NCBI RefSeq assembly: GCF_021155765.1 | Contig: NC_060110.1 | Span: forward strand, 7,067,501-7,131,500 | DNA length: 64,000 nucleotides | Direction: 5' to 3' | DNA from: Diprion similis | Taxonomy: Eukaryota > Arthropoda > Insecta > Hymenoptera > Diprionidae | Shown: piece by piece, positions 13,212-26,189 of the stretch | How positions within the stretch are numbered: position 1 is the stretch's first letter | Layout of the letters: every line of letters begins with the position of its first letter | Translations under genes and position numbers: made by a program | The notes under the pieces: model-generated | The model's database searches: none | Told to the model about the DNA's origin: nothing | The model's input: the letters and a program-made list of their open reading frames with translations, nothing else

Positions 13212-16200
13212 ACTCGCCTTCGCGCCATTTTGGACTCACACAAACTTCACACTTATCGGAAATCGCACACTTTTCGCACTAGTAATACAATACACTATGA
13301 CAATAAACCACTTATAATACGATTTTTCCTACTCAAATTTTTAAATGTAAACAAGATATACTGTAAATATTTTTCGTTCAAACAAGTATCGCCATTATCA
13401 ATTAGATTGTATCAAAAATGAATGGCCAATCATTAATTTTCCACTCAATGAGTGTTGTTTCGCTGTGAAGATAATTGTGTATCACTAGAAATTTTTCCTT
13501 TCTTTGTACAGGGTGTTTGCACATCCTACTTTATTGCGAAACTGTTAGACTATAACGAGAACAATCATACCACGGGTTTATACTCTGAAAAATAAAATAT
13601 CATACATCCGCCATTCTCCGTGAACACGTATACTTGAATTCTGAAGGTGATCTGCTACACTCGGCATATAAGTAAAACACTGAAGAACCAAATCGAAGGA
13701 TAACCACGGTGAACGGGGGATACACATTACACTAAACCCTACGCATTTGCGTAAAACGGTCAAAGAATTGCGTGCGTGCTGCTGCTGTCTATAAACATAT
13801 GTTACTATGAGAATTACGCTGTTTGAATGATCGAGAGGCTCAGAGTACATGGACTCTTAACTATTTCTTCACATTGTAGGATTACCCTGCTTAAACTGTT
13901 ATGACTTGCATCCACTGATCTCTATATATTATATGCATAGAGATCAGTGCTTGTACGTATTATGTATTTACACATCATGTGCACCATGTGCATAAACAGG
14001 GTAATGCATACACATGTGGGGAATATTCTCCAACGTCAATTGATATGCAAAACGTCGATCATAGTCACCAGCCTTGACAGTCCTTTGAAATTTAAATTCT
14101 GTTACTAGACCTCTACATATCCCATATATCTACATGTTGCGTACGACCTGATCGTGTAATCACTGACACTGACCCACTTTACCAAGTTATACCCATTTGT
14201 TCTTGCCTCACAAATTTGCGTCTTATTATCGCTATACAATATCGTACGTAGTATAATCACTATAAGAAAATTAATAACAGCGTCTTACAAAAAATTGTTT
14301 TTTTCTTTTCAAACCAAATTCCGTCTGATAAAACTACATATTTTACATCTGGATTCCATCATATGAAATATACGCCTTGGTATGAACGTATTGCATTATC
14401 ACAGAGATGCCTAATTACTTGTATGATTTTTTAAAGAGTGTATTTCAACGACCTCGATTTTTCCTACAAGTTTCTCTTTTGGCGGATACCCCATCAATCA
14501 CATATGATATCCGATGACGGCGGCTTTGTGCTCCTAGCAGACGTCTAATCCAACTCTGGTATGTAGATTAGGCTACGTATCCTTAGGCGTATCCCAACTT
14601 TCCACGTGAACATATTCTCTGTACACTAGCGTGGTCGTTATATGGAAGATCATGTTGGATGGTCATAAATCGGCTCCAAATGTAGAAAATATTGGTTTCA
14701 AAGCTCATGTCTTTTTGAAAGAATATTTCTGTATGCAGTAGATAAATAATTTTAGTTTTGTGGAGGCATCTTGATGATTCATCCAAAGTTCAAGTATTCT
14801 TGCACAGAGTTCAAAGTTTTTAACAATAAGAGAATTGAACCGTGTTCATAATAATAACAACGCAAAAGTAAAATGATTGAACAATACGGTGTACGATAAT
14901 GAAAAATACTGTGATACAAGAAAAATGGGAAGGGGTGAACGAAAAAAGTGAGATGAGTAGAAAAGTATCAGATAAGGGATATTAAATCGATTCGTTATCG
15001 TGTCTTATCAATAAACAAGTCTTAACAAGTCTTAACAAGTAATACGTCACCGATTGGCAGATAGTAACGTTGGGCTTAGACCATCCTCCATAAGGTATTG
15101 TACGACGGTTTTAACGATAACATACCTATAGTGGTATAGGTGTAGCTTAAAAGATATGTTTCGACGTAGCCTGCCGTATCGTAACCATATGCTGTTATAC
15201 CCATTCTGGGAAAAAGCAAAAGTAATGAATATTGTACCCTATTCTCTCTCATCCGTCCGATTACGATGATCCGATTTGACTTATTCACACGCTATATTGA
15301 CCTAATTTTGCTATTGAAAACGATTGTGAGCTGTCTCAAGTCGCTGCGATCAATGCTCCTTAAGTTACGTCCACCGAAGGACCGCAATATTTCAACGTGC
15401 TTTCACAGTTATTGATCCTACGATGGTGTCGTTATCTTTCCTGTATCCCCAAGGGTCAAATTAGTCAAAAAACTCTTCTACAAATCAATTCTAAGGAAAC
15501 AAGATTTTGAGCTCTCAAAATCGCAAAACCGAAATACCGACGCCTTTGAATTTTTTGGCGTTTCGGGAAATTCCAACAGATTTTGCAAAACACTAGAATA
15601 AATTCAGTCTTACGCTATATAGACTTTATTCTAAGTTTTCCGGGACCTAATTATACAGTGAAAAATTTGTTACACCAATAAGCACTTTTTTTACTAACAA
15701 TAAAAGTAGATATATATTCTCCAGCAGAGATTTCTGCTGCTTTGAGAGTGAAAAAAAATCAGAACTATGTCATATTTGACAGTCATGGAGGATATGATGA
15801 GGACTTATTTATAACGGTGTGTGCCTTTATTTCTACAATGTTCTGCATTCTTTATCCATCCAATAGCTCGAAATTGCATAGAAGGAAGCGAAACCCGTTT
15901 TTATGGTTTTTCATTTATCTTGGAATGTTGTGACCCATGGACATCAAAGTTACATAACGTAGCGAAAGCCCTTCTTGCCCCACTCTAGTCACAACGCTAC
16001 ATACATGGCACAAATTATCTTAACAATTAAGGTATACATTGTCGTATGCCGATCTATCCTCAGACATATATCGAATTTTTTTTTCGCAAATCACGAGACG
16101 TTTGAAGCATCTTCAATGTATGCCAATGATTATCTTCAATATATGTCACGCATCAAATACCACTCGTGACGTAAATTAACTTGTAACGTAAATGATAATT

Positions 16201-19000
16201 ATATGACTTGTATATGTACACTTACCTTATCAGACCACTATTAGGTGCCATAAACCTGGCAATAACGTAGCTTACAGCTATGTGTAAATAAATAATATTA
16301 ATGCATATTTGTGAAACCTGATAATGTTACAACGGACCCCGTAGAATCCTTATGCAAATTGGCTCCTGGTCGAATTGGCTGGATTTGCAGTATTTTATAA
16401 TACGTATCCTCCTGATCAAAAGTTCTTGTGGACACAGTAATTTCCGAGATACAGGCTTCGGAAGAAAGGTGTTCAGATTTTTTAACATCTATGGATTTTG
16501 TGATTTTTGTGAATCATAAAGCTTTCAGGGAACTCGAAATAAATCAAATCACTCAAAAAACTGCACGGTTGATTCTCAAAGATAGGCAGGAAGCTCTGAT
16601 TGATTATATACCTACATGAACTCGCTAGTTCACCGGAAGGTGGTGCAACGTCAGACTTCACCGGAAGAACGAGACCCTCGGTCTCTTGCAATAATCAACT
16701 TGTCCTTTTTTTATTTTTGGCAAGATTGTTCATTTTTTTGGGACTTATATCCGTGACAACTTTTGACCGGAGGATATTTATTATAACTTCCTTAATTATA
16801 ATTTCCTTAAGGATTCTGCGGGGTCCTTTCAAACACCAAAGAATATGTATCTAAAGTTTTGTTACATGCGACATAAGTATACCTATATATATGTCGTGTA
16901 TCTCGTATGTGTTTGTGATCACACACATATACATATAACAACGAATCGTATGCGTACTGGATCATCTCCTCTCGTTTCTTTTTCGATTCTGATTCAGTAT
17001 CAGACAGTATCTGTTTCAGCATGCATCCACGCAAAATATGTGCTTTATACGTATGCAGAGATTATTATCTGTAGAAAGTTGTTTCATTTTTTATACTTTC
17101 CTCTTCTCTCCACGACCCGACACGCTCTATATACGCCAAAGCCCGTGCCTACATGCCTGTTGAATGTGAAAAAATGCCCATGCATCGCATACCTCGGCAA
17201 CCGTGCACTTACAATATTGAAAACTCTAGATGTAGGTACAAGTAATTTATGAGATTCCGAATTCCACAAAAGAACGAAAAAGGAAACCAAAAAAGAAAAC
17301 AAATGACTGCTAGAATTTTTGTTAATAATTCGTCGATATGACGTCGCATTCTAAGTAATACTGATGTTACTATTTGGAATACATAATTTTTAGCTGCAAA
17401 GTCTTTGCATCTTCGCGAAGCTTTAATAGCACACCACGTACAGGGACGTAAACGAATTATCCAAAGTTCAGATCGATCGAATAATTGTAAACAGGGGCTG
17501 TAATTCATTCGCTTTCAATTACGAATTCTTTACAGCAAAAATGACTTCGAATTCTAGGTCGGCACGTCTAAGCAATTAATATTCCTCATAAATCTAGATT
17601 TGTTTTACGTAATTACACTGTGAGAATGAAAACAATGACCAAAGAGAACGATAGAATTGAATGAAAATGGTAGTAAAAACTAGCGCTACAAACTGGTAAG
17701 GCTAATGAAAGAGAAACGTGGATATCAACTAATTAGAGACACCGACGTGTTTAGCGCGAGAGTACGCGACAGTACAATATAATGAGTCTACAGCTCAAAA
17801 TTATTGTCTATTTCGAATCTCAAGTTTCTCTCAGTTCATACGACTACTATTATGTCATATTGTCATACATATGTATGGTGATCCAAAGATACCTGGCAAA
17901 TTATTTACGAAGAGTCAGAAAATTATAAAAATTTAGTTCTGTTTTCTTTTTTCTTGACAAATAAATTTTTAGTACAACAATTACAAAAACAATTACAAAA
18001 AATTTCGGGATTATTATGATAAATTTTGTAAAACTGGTTACATTTTTTAATTTATTGTTTTTTTTCCAGCTTCATCATGTTTCACTTCTGGATAACCATC
18101 TGACAGTATCCTCTGTACAGCTTTTTCGAATCAGGAAATTGTTCCGCCTCAATTACCAACAATTTCTGGGTATGTTGAAATTGTTAACATTCCAACGTCT
18201 ATACGTTGTTCTAAAAGCTCGCAGTAAAAAGCCTTAAAAAAAAAAAAAAACTTATATCCTGCCCGTATTTATACATTTTTACGATTTAATATTGCGATAA
18301 TTATCGCAGTAATTGGAGTGCCATTGTATAAACAACTCGCGGCTAGTGTTATAACGCGAGATTATGCATAGGTACCTATTCAGAAGTGAACAGATGTAAT
18401 ACGTAGGTACGAATGCTTGAGGCTGACGGAAAATTCATATCACCCATCTCTGATTACGAATAATCCGTATCTGAAGTCACATCGAAGCTCGCTTACTCAG
18501 CAATTTTATTACCCCTTTATGACAATTTAATTGTTTTCCAACGTTTAATGAGCACTTTAATCGTACCGCGGCTTTATCTTTATACAGCTGATACGGCATA
18601 GGCATACACGTATTTACACAGGTATATGAACCCACTTCATAAATTGCCGGTGTAATAATAAAAAAATGAAATTACACTGTTCTTGTATCGTTGGTTATTG
18701 TTAATTTTACTGATAAGTGCCACTATTGTGCTTTTTCTCCATTCCATTCCATCAAGCTCGTCAGAGTATCTGCAGACTCCCAGTTAAAAGGGATCGACTA
18801 GATGGCACTGCACTAGATCTAGCACTGCAGTGCATTTACAATTAGTCTACCTAATCCTCCGCTGATTATTTAGATGCATTTGATGGTCCCGCGTCGTTTG
18901 AAGCCCAACTCGTAAACCCTTGAAGGCGACAAAACAGAAGAGAATGAATCCCGAAATAATTCTAGGTGTGTTACTTGCCTAAAAGACATTCATTGTAAAC
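13212..19000. other. Non-coding stretch with small hairpins
   Basis: No supportable gene. There is a perfect 13-bp-arm hairpin at 13913-13949 (cactgatctctat, then an 11-nt loop, then its complement), nested inside a wider inverted pair attaccctg/cagggtaat at 13881-14005. A short palindromic tract lies near 16907-16930. Frames of 60-135 codons in this region (for example 16845-17252) are overlapped by equally long frames on other strands and look random. Confidence 0.5.
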
Positions 19001-21083
19001 AGAGAGATAGAAACGATTAACACAGGATTATGATTGATATAGATTTTATTACTGATCCTTTCGTCATACAAAAGCTATTATATGTGAGATTCAAAATATA
19101 CACGCAAAGACAGGAAGCCGGCTGACGCCTTCTGCAGCGCCGCGGTAATTTGAATATATTTACAATTATTATTAGATTCATTCAAATATTACAATATCAT
19201 GTGTTACATATTATACTGTAATACATCATCTTTCTACCTATATAACTTTATACACCGATCATTACATTTACGAGAATATATTCATCGCTTTTGATTCATT
19301 GGAAAATATACATAATTATATGTGACGTTTCTGTAAGTCCGCGTTTATTGTTATCATTATTACTACTACAGAGGTGTAGAAAAGCTTACATAAATAAATA
19401 ATATTACGCTAACTATAATATATAGGATACCTGCAACGCGTACGTACCAATCGAGTATTGTTATCTTTCGTCTTTACTTAGTATTCAATCAACGTGTATG
19501 TATATACAATATTAGAGATGAGAATATCATCGATATAACTATAATTCATTTTGTCATCGGATGGATTTCGAGTATTGTCAGCGAGGACTGGGACATTTAT
19601 ATAATAAAAGCTATTATCCACTTCGCCCGCGTGTTTCAATTTCATCTAACGCATATAAATTTATATTTTATAGAAAAGCACGGTACTGAGTTACGAGAAT
19701 TAAACTAAAGTCTTGTTTGTTTTTTATATGAGACGTAAAATCACCGTAGTTTTCACATGCGAGTAACATTACACAAGCATATTACAACGGGCAGAAGAAA
19801 ATACCATCAGAATTTATACGCATTCTTTTTTTTTTTGGTTTTTCCATTAACGTATACGCGATAATAAATAATAGCATTACGACCACATGTCGCGGGTATT
19901 CTATTCTACTTTCTTGCACATGGAGATGATATTATAGGTGTGGATGTTTTTCAAAAATGAGAATCAATTTCTTCTTCCTCTATCCTATGCATCTTGTACG
20001 TATATTACAATAATAATTAAATTGATAATTCATCACGAAGATCGCTGGGAAAAAATTTCTTTACGCAAAATAAGAATCGCCGTTCACATCTCTGTGGCGT
20101 TTTTACTTTAGCCATGCAGCATTTGCTAGTATTCTAAACCATTACGATAATTCCGATGATTCCGATTATTTAGGGGTATTAGCGGAGTTGATTCAACTAA
20201 CGAGTGAATATTTAATAAAAATTGCGATTTTAACACAATTCACAGCCCAACTTGAGATTTCACCTTACATATTTTACTACTAGCTTCTCAGGTTTCCAAA
20301 AGTACGAGCTTTGGTGATTTTACAAGTTCATGGATGTTTGAAAAATGCCGATTATTTTGATTTCTTTTTAAAGCACAGCATTGTAGACTGTAGGCTATAG
20401 TTTTTCACCATTAATCCTACCATTGCATGTTCAAATCTACCCCGCTACTTCCTTAGAAAATAATAAATTGTCATATACAAAAGTTACGCATTTTATTATT
20501 ATCTATATCGTATATGCAGTTTCGAACTTTATCGCTATGCAGTCGCCTGTTTTTATATGTATATAGATACCTAAAAATTTTCGAAGTCTTCGATAATAGA
20601 TTGATTAACTAATTCATCAATACCAGCAGCTTTGCACTAGTATTATAAAATTTAGCACCACCATTTACGTTAAAACAATTCAATTTTTTCGTTGCAGTTT
20701 CATTGGAAACGAAAAACATCAATTCTGTTCGTGTTATATACTGAACTCTATTATTGCCCAAGTGTCAGGGGTTGCATAACATCAAAAAACATATACTTTG
20801 AAAGTTCACACATCGATTCGCACAAAATATTACAAACATACATATCGTATTACGCTAGCCAATGTATACTTACTATTTAATAGATCGCTCCATCCATCAT
20901 TGCCACGACGAATTGTCCAATCGCCGATCTCTCGCAACCTCTGAGTTGCTATGTAATTCTTATCTCTCAAGTACATCCATTGCAAACCAGGCCATCATCA
21001 GGAATGTATTCGCTACAACGATTACAAGCTCGTAGCTGAATAGTAAGGTACGTTTAAAGAAACTGAGGATTAATGATTAAATT
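19001..21083 (-). other. 3' flank of the TBC gene, possibly its 3' UTR
   Basis: AT-rich sequence downstream of the minus-strand TBC stop codon with no coding potential. Read on the minus strand, an ATTAAA lies at 20876-20881, about 200 nt after the stop, and an AATAAA lies within 19044-19050. Either could end the transcript, giving a 3' UTR of about 0.2 or 2 kb. This is inference from hexamers only. Confidence 0.35.
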
Positions 21084-22952
21084 CTAAGATATTTGAGCCA
21101 GCATCTGTTGAAAAGTGCTGGTGCCAACGGTGGTAGACATTTGACTAATACTGTTGAAAAGGGCCTCAGCCTGGAGATTCTCAGGTAACCTAGTGAGGAA
21201 TTGAGCTCCACGTACAAAGTCCATACCGAGTAGTTCTTCCTGGTGTAAATGGAGTACCCCAAGTGCCGTCCTGAAGAGGAATTCATCTCCATCCCTCAAA
21301 AAAACATCCCAAACTCTGCAGGCAACATCCAGAGGCATTGCTTTAGCATAGACAGTGTACAGCCAGTCGAGTAGATAAAGATCAGGACTAAGACCAGCGG
21401 CAGTAAAGTGAGCATAGATTTTTGGCAACCTGTGAGCAAGTGCACTTGAATACACTTTGTAATATATGCTCATTTGTTTTTGGTCCAAGGTAAAAGCTGC
21501 CCTATGACAAGGACGATTCAGGAGGTTTGCAAAGCAGGTGAAAACGTCGACTGGGTCCATATTAAGTGACAGAACAGCACCCAGGAAGCTCATGCCTTGA
21601 ACATAGCCAACGTCTGGTCTGTATACAGCGTAGGCAGCCAAAACCCCTTGTAGACTTTCGGCGAGAGGTCCACCTTCTTGGAAAACGCACAGCGTAGGAA
21701 ATGTGCGGGATACATCAAGTTTTATGGAAGCCAGACTCTCGTTTGCTGGATGTGACATTGCTCTGTCCAGACATAAATTGTACAGATGAGGCGTTATGTT
21801 GAGCTGATTAAATATGGCCAGCTTCCAAACCCGCCCTCTTATGCTCGGTGGAAGTCCTCGCCACCATAATTCCCTGACTTTTTTAGTTTCCCTGAGTGAT
21901 TCAAACTTGGGTAAGACCTGGGTACTCCATATTAATGAATCCTCAGCAAGCCTCTCTTCCTCTTTAAGCTGAATCTCTCTCTGCTGCCTGCGCTCCTTTT
22001 CCTCCTTCAATTCCCGCTTTCTTGCAGCCTCAATAATAGCGTTATACTGTTTTCTGTGGCTCTCTTCCTCGAGAGCGCTCTTAGCTGGTAAATTAGATGG
22101 TCTAGGCTGTGGAATGAGTGCCGAGCTTCCTCCCACCTTGTCTGCGTTTCTCGACGGGCTTCCTGATGGCGTCGAGTGCTGCTGAGGTTCCTTCTGCTTC
22201 CAAGAAAACACAGTTTTGCTAAAGAACCCAGTGAGAGGCCAGCGCTTAGGTTTCTCAGGCGAGACGTGTGGCTCATCTGGGCCCAGCAAGCTCCCGGAAG
22301 GTGAGACTTCGCTCAAGGATGAAACCGTGCTACTGCAAGACCGCGGGAGGCTACTTCTCGGACTGTTGTTCAGACTGGCCACATCATTCTTGGCGATGTC
22401 TGCATCAATTCTGGCTATAATGCTGGCCGATTGATTGCTGAGGGATTCTAAATCCCCAGATTGCCGTTCCTCTGGTGATGCGTCAAGCTCATCAAGTGCG
22501 TACAGCTGTTTCGTAGTTGGATTGTATGCCAAGGCCATACTCTCCAATGCGTTGTTCAGGCTGGTGCCACTTGAAACTGCATTGGCTGCGTCATACCATT
22601 TGTTCTCGCGTATGTGAACACAGAGTGCTTTGTTTATGGCTGGAACTCCAGCGGTAACATCGCAAGCCAGTGCCTCATCCATTTCAACACTGTCGCAGCG
22701 CACCGAATCTCCATTAATCGACACTAACTGCTGCTTTCCACCATTCATCTTTGAGGTTATCGTGCTGGCAAGATAACCGCCGGGCTCTCGTCTCCCAGTT
22801 TTCAATACTTGGAAACTGTTGGCCAGATCTGTGTGGCATGATATCAAGCAAGGCGCTGCTCCCACCTGTACAGCTCCAGGGACTCCAAGTGGTCCCGGAG
22901 TCCCTGGGGAGCAGGCTGCTTCGTTTAGACGTTGCGGAACAGGGCTTTTCAT
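21084..22952 (-). CDS. TBC1D12/TBC1D14-type Rab GTPase-activating protein
   Basis: A single uninterrupted frame encodes 622 residues. TBC proteins stimulate GTP hydrolysis by Rab GTPases; the TBC1D12/14 branch acts on recycling endosomes and autophagy membranes. A low-complexity Ser/Pro-rich N-terminal half is followed by a charged, probably coiled-coil stretch (about 295-335) and a TBC domain at about 365-580. Both catalytic fingers are intact: the arginine finger in IKLDVSR (Arg416) and the glutamine finger in YVQGM (Gln452). The C-terminal FLTRLPENLQAEALF segment is typical of this subfamily. The start is well supported, since an in-frame TGA lies two codons upstream of the ATG. No introns are visible, which is unusual for this family and could reflect intron loss or an isoform model. 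It is head-to-head with AUP1. I cannot separate TBC1D12 from TBC1D14 by eye. Confidence 0.9.
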   Translation of the reverse strand: MKSPVPQRLNEAACSPGTPGPLGVPGAVQVGAAPCLISCHTDLANSFQVLKTGRREPGGYLASTITSKMNGGKQQLVSINGDSVRCDSVEMDEALACDVTAGVPAINKALCVHIRENKWYDAANAVSSGTSLNNALESMALAYNPTTKQLYALDELDASPEERQSGDLESLSNQSASIIARIDADIAKNDVASLNNSPRSSLPRSCSSTVSSLSEVSPSGSLLGPDEPHVSPEKPKRWPLTGFFSKTVFSWKQKEPQQHSTPSGSPSRNADKVGGSSALIPQPRPSNLPAKSALEEESHRKQYNAIIEAARKRELKEEKERRQQREIQLKEEERLAEDSLIWSTQVLPKFESLRETKKVRELWWRGLPPSIRGRVWKLAIFNQLNITPHLYNLCLDRAMSHPANESLASIKLDVSRTFPTLCVFQEGGPLAESLQGVLAAYAVYRPDVGYVQGMSFLGAVLSLNMDPVDVFTCFANLLNRPCHRAAFTLDQKQMSIYYKVYSSALAHRLPKIYAHFTAAGLSPDLYLLDWLYTVYAKAMPLDVACRVWDVFLRDGDEFLFRTALGVLHLHQEELLGMDFVRGAQFLTRLPENLQAEALFNSISQMSTTVGTSTFQQMLAQIS

Positions 22953-24200
22953 GGCTCAACCGCCTTTCCCTAACCTCGCTTCACATACATAACAAATTGA
23001 CCGCTAACGTCTGTCGTTTTATATTTAGTTTAATTTGATTTATTTTTCTGTTAATGCTAGGTTTTCAAATATATGTATGTATAACGTATAATAACGTGGG
23101 TGTTGGGGGTGAAGTGGGAGAAACCCTAAAACTTCTCACCTCAATGATAATTTTTTGTTCGGGTATTTTAAACAGCTTGATTGTTTCGTATCCATCGTTA
23201 AATATTTTTCATTGTATGAATTATTCTCGCTTCGATCTTTTCGACGGCAGTGTGACTCATTTTATTAATGTAATATTTATCTGCTCGTCTGTCCGCCCCG
23301 TCTGACAACACCCACCACCACATCACACGGCGTCTGTCAAAAAATCACACGCATAACATACACGCCCACTATTTTCATTCCTCATCTGTCACTTCTTAAG
23401 GGTGGATATTTTAAGCCGTATTTTTTACAGTTCATGCAATATTGATTTGTCTTCGTGGAACTTGACCGTATTTCCAGTCACGTTATTTTATTTATAAAAT
23501 TAACTATATGATTTGATTATTTACCCGAAATTCTAATAAATCTTGTTACAAACTACATTTCCCTATAAATACATTTTGTATTACAAGCATCTAGGGAACA
23601 CCTTGGACATTATGTGCCAGTTGGTAGTACTGGTATATGAGACATCAGTTTATCCAAAAGTAACTGTTATATATTCTTCAGTCAACGTCCAATGTCATCA
23701 ATTTATTATTGGAGGATCCAGCAGATTATCAGTAAGGCCACAATTTTTTTTCAAAGTTTTTATATAGATCAGTTGTCATGGAACGAATTTATAGAACCCA
23801 TATTTGTAAACTTTGACGCGACTCTAGATACGATTTCTTGAGTCACGGGTCAGCGTCTCAAAAAGTCACTGCCAAAAGTAAAATAAAACATCACCAACGG
23901 AATCCTAGTAAGAAATTGTAGTAGCCAGGGTTAGGAAGATTCGTATATCGCTATATAACAGCTGATCCAAGATAAGAAGGTCATCGTGTCGTCGAAGTGA
24001 GAGGTACATACAAGTACACAGTTAAAATTGGGAAAATATAAATCAAATGAAAAAAAACAGTGATCCAACCATAATTTAAGCAAAGTTTTAGAGAAATCAG
24101 TACCCTGGATCTGACGTAAACTGGCGACTCGACAATCTAGACCGTGGGAAATAATCTAGAACGTAAAAATTTTCAATGTAACAGATGTTTCTTGTGAGAA
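22953..24200. promoter_or_regulatory. Shared upstream region of the TBC gene (-) and AUP1 (+)
   Basis: About 1.25 kb separates two divergent start codons, so the promoters and 5' UTRs of both genes should lie here, possibly with 5' UTR introns. No coding exon was recognised. Sequence near 23280-23340 is richer in C and CpG than its surroundings. No specific binding motif could be assigned. Confidence 0.4.
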
Positions 24201-26189
24201 ATGTCACAAATTAACATCAAGGAGTTGTTTGACGAGAGCAGGTGAGTCAACATGTAACACTTTTGACCTTGATGCATAGAAATCACACAAATTAACATCG
24301 TACTATAATTTAAATAGAATTGGTAATTCATAAAATCTATTACCTATTTTTCCTCAGATTTCCAAGCGGCTGGAAGCTTGTCGCTCTTTTTCTCTACACA
24401 CCACTTGGCATAGTTCTTGTCCTACTTCGTCTATTAATCGGGCTGCAGCTCTGGTTATTTGCATCCCTTATACCGGACTGTGAGACTCTCCGAACATGCT
24501 TGAACCACGGTTTAACTCTTGCCTTTGGGATCATAGTCAAAGTGGATGTGAATGGCGAGGAAAGGGACAAGAAGTCGAGGATCATAGTCGCGAATAATGT
24601 CTCGGCTTTAGACCACTTCGCACTTCGAAGAAATGCAGAGACTGTTACTCCTAGCCTTTGGGAGCTACCCAATGCTCTAAGCCATGCAATGGGTTTGCAA
24701 GAGATGAACATGAGCAGCAAAGATGCGCTAATAGCGAACATAAAGCACTTTCTATCGTCATCCAGCTACAACATCGCTCTTCAACCTGAATTTGGTTCCA
24801 CCAATAACCGCGTAGCTCTTCTCAAGTTTAACTCTTGGCCCTTCAGCATTCAGTCTTCTATTCAGCCTGTAGTTATCAAAACCCAAAGGCCTGAGTTTGT
24901 CGGTGTCAAGTTAACGTCCGTCGCCTCGACGTGGTGGATGGATGTGTTTTGGTTTATGTTTGTACCGTATACCATATTCACTTTGAGATACCTCAAAGTG
25001 AAGAGAAATATGGACTCCGAGGTACTGGCACGTGAAGTTGAGCGTGAAATTGCTGACACTCTTGGTATCCAAACTAGTAATCACACAGTTTCTGACAAAA
25101 CTGAATATGAGAAACGCTATGTCCTGGAGAGGACTAGAAGCGGCACTCTACAAGGCGGTAGAACCATGCCGAATGCTCAGATCGTAGCCAATGCTGAAAT
25201 GAGGAGAATGGCACATCAAGTCAGCGAAGTCTTTCCCTTGGTACCTTACAATGTGATAATTAGAGATTTACGTGAGTATTCTTTGTGGCAAAATATTCAT
25301 TCATCATAAAAAAAAAAATGGCGATAAATTTTTTTTATGAGCTTTAGTTTTTTGAACTTCTGGATATTGCTTTACTTCAATTAAAATCAATTGTGAACCC
25401 GACAGAAACATTATCTCAAATCAAGTTCTTATGATTCCATCAAACATCACGCTACCTCTAAATTGGTTGTAACTATTAAACCAGGAGCTGAGTACTAATC
25501 GAATAAATTGATTTTACGAAATACTCAAGCAATTGTGTCAATATACAGGGTGATCCAGAACTATCACCCTACAGGCCTCCTCTTACAGGAATTTCTCGTA
25601 AAAATCTGTGACTGAATTGTTTTTCATATCTCGCAAGAAAATTGGTGCATGCAAATTACAGCCATTTGAATTTGGCTAATCTGGTAGCATCAGATTGCTC
25701 AGAACAGGTCTTTCGGATCATCGTTTAACGGTTATGCGCTTTACAGCTGTTCTAAGTGATCACGTGTTATTGGAGTGGCCAATTTCAAATGACTGTAATT
25801 CATGAACTACAAATTTCCTTGGGGAAGGCATCGATAGCCTATGAGGCGATAGTTCTGGGCCACCTAATATATCAGGTTCCATATCTTATAATAATATATT
25901 GGTTATGCACAAGGAAGGATGCATTAACATTTCCTGTTTCATAACTCCCTTAGTTAAAACAAGGAGTGTAGATGTCACTATATCCAACATCCTCGAAGGT
26001 ATAGTGACTTACGTGCCAGAGCCGGCGCCGACTAATGGTGCACTCACTGCGTCTGGAAGCAGAATTCAACCAAATGAACCGAAAAGTGGAAGTTCGAGCG
26101 GAACATTATCGTTCCAGGAAAGAAAAGCGAAGATGATAGCTGAGGCAAGAGAAAGGTACATCCAAAAGCATGGGTTACCAAATTGCTGA
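24201..26189 (+). CDS. AUP1: AUP1 (ancient ubiquitous protein 1), ER/lipid-droplet ERAD factor
   Basis: Three coding exons: 24201-24241, 24358-25271 and 25954-26189, joined by GT-AG introns with compatible phases, giving 396 residues (human about 410). AUP1 is a hairpin-anchored membrane protein of the ER and lipid droplets that recruits the ubiquitin-conjugating enzyme UBE2G2. Visible in order: an N-terminal LFDESRFPSGW motif; a hydrophobic hairpin at about 20-55; a PlsC-like acyltransferase domain at about 85-230, including FNSWPFSIQ; a CUE domain at about 291-336 (VSEVFPLVPYNVIIRDL, then VTISNILEG); and a C-terminal SFQERK-type helix matching the UBE2G2-binding region. The acyltransferase HX4D motif reads N94-VSAL-D99, so the histidine is replaced. 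Intron 2 carries a MITE-like element. Exon 1 is very short (13 codons) but matches the family start. Confidence 0.92.
25546..25864. mobile_element. Palindromic MITE-like element in AUP1 intron 2
   Basis: The left end begins agggtgatccagaactatc and the reverse complement of the right end reads aggtggcccagaactatc. An inner pair, attacagccatttgaat at about 25658 and its mirror at about 25782-25799, shows that symmetry continues inside. TA flanks both ends, which suits a Tc1/mariner-type insertion site. There is no transposase frame. It explains about half of this 682-bp intron. Confidence 0.65.

Noticed and set aside
16845-17252. 135-codon plus-strand frame as a gene
   Set aside because: It begins in low-complexity TA/CA-rich sequence, is overlapped by comparable antisense frames, and has no domain.
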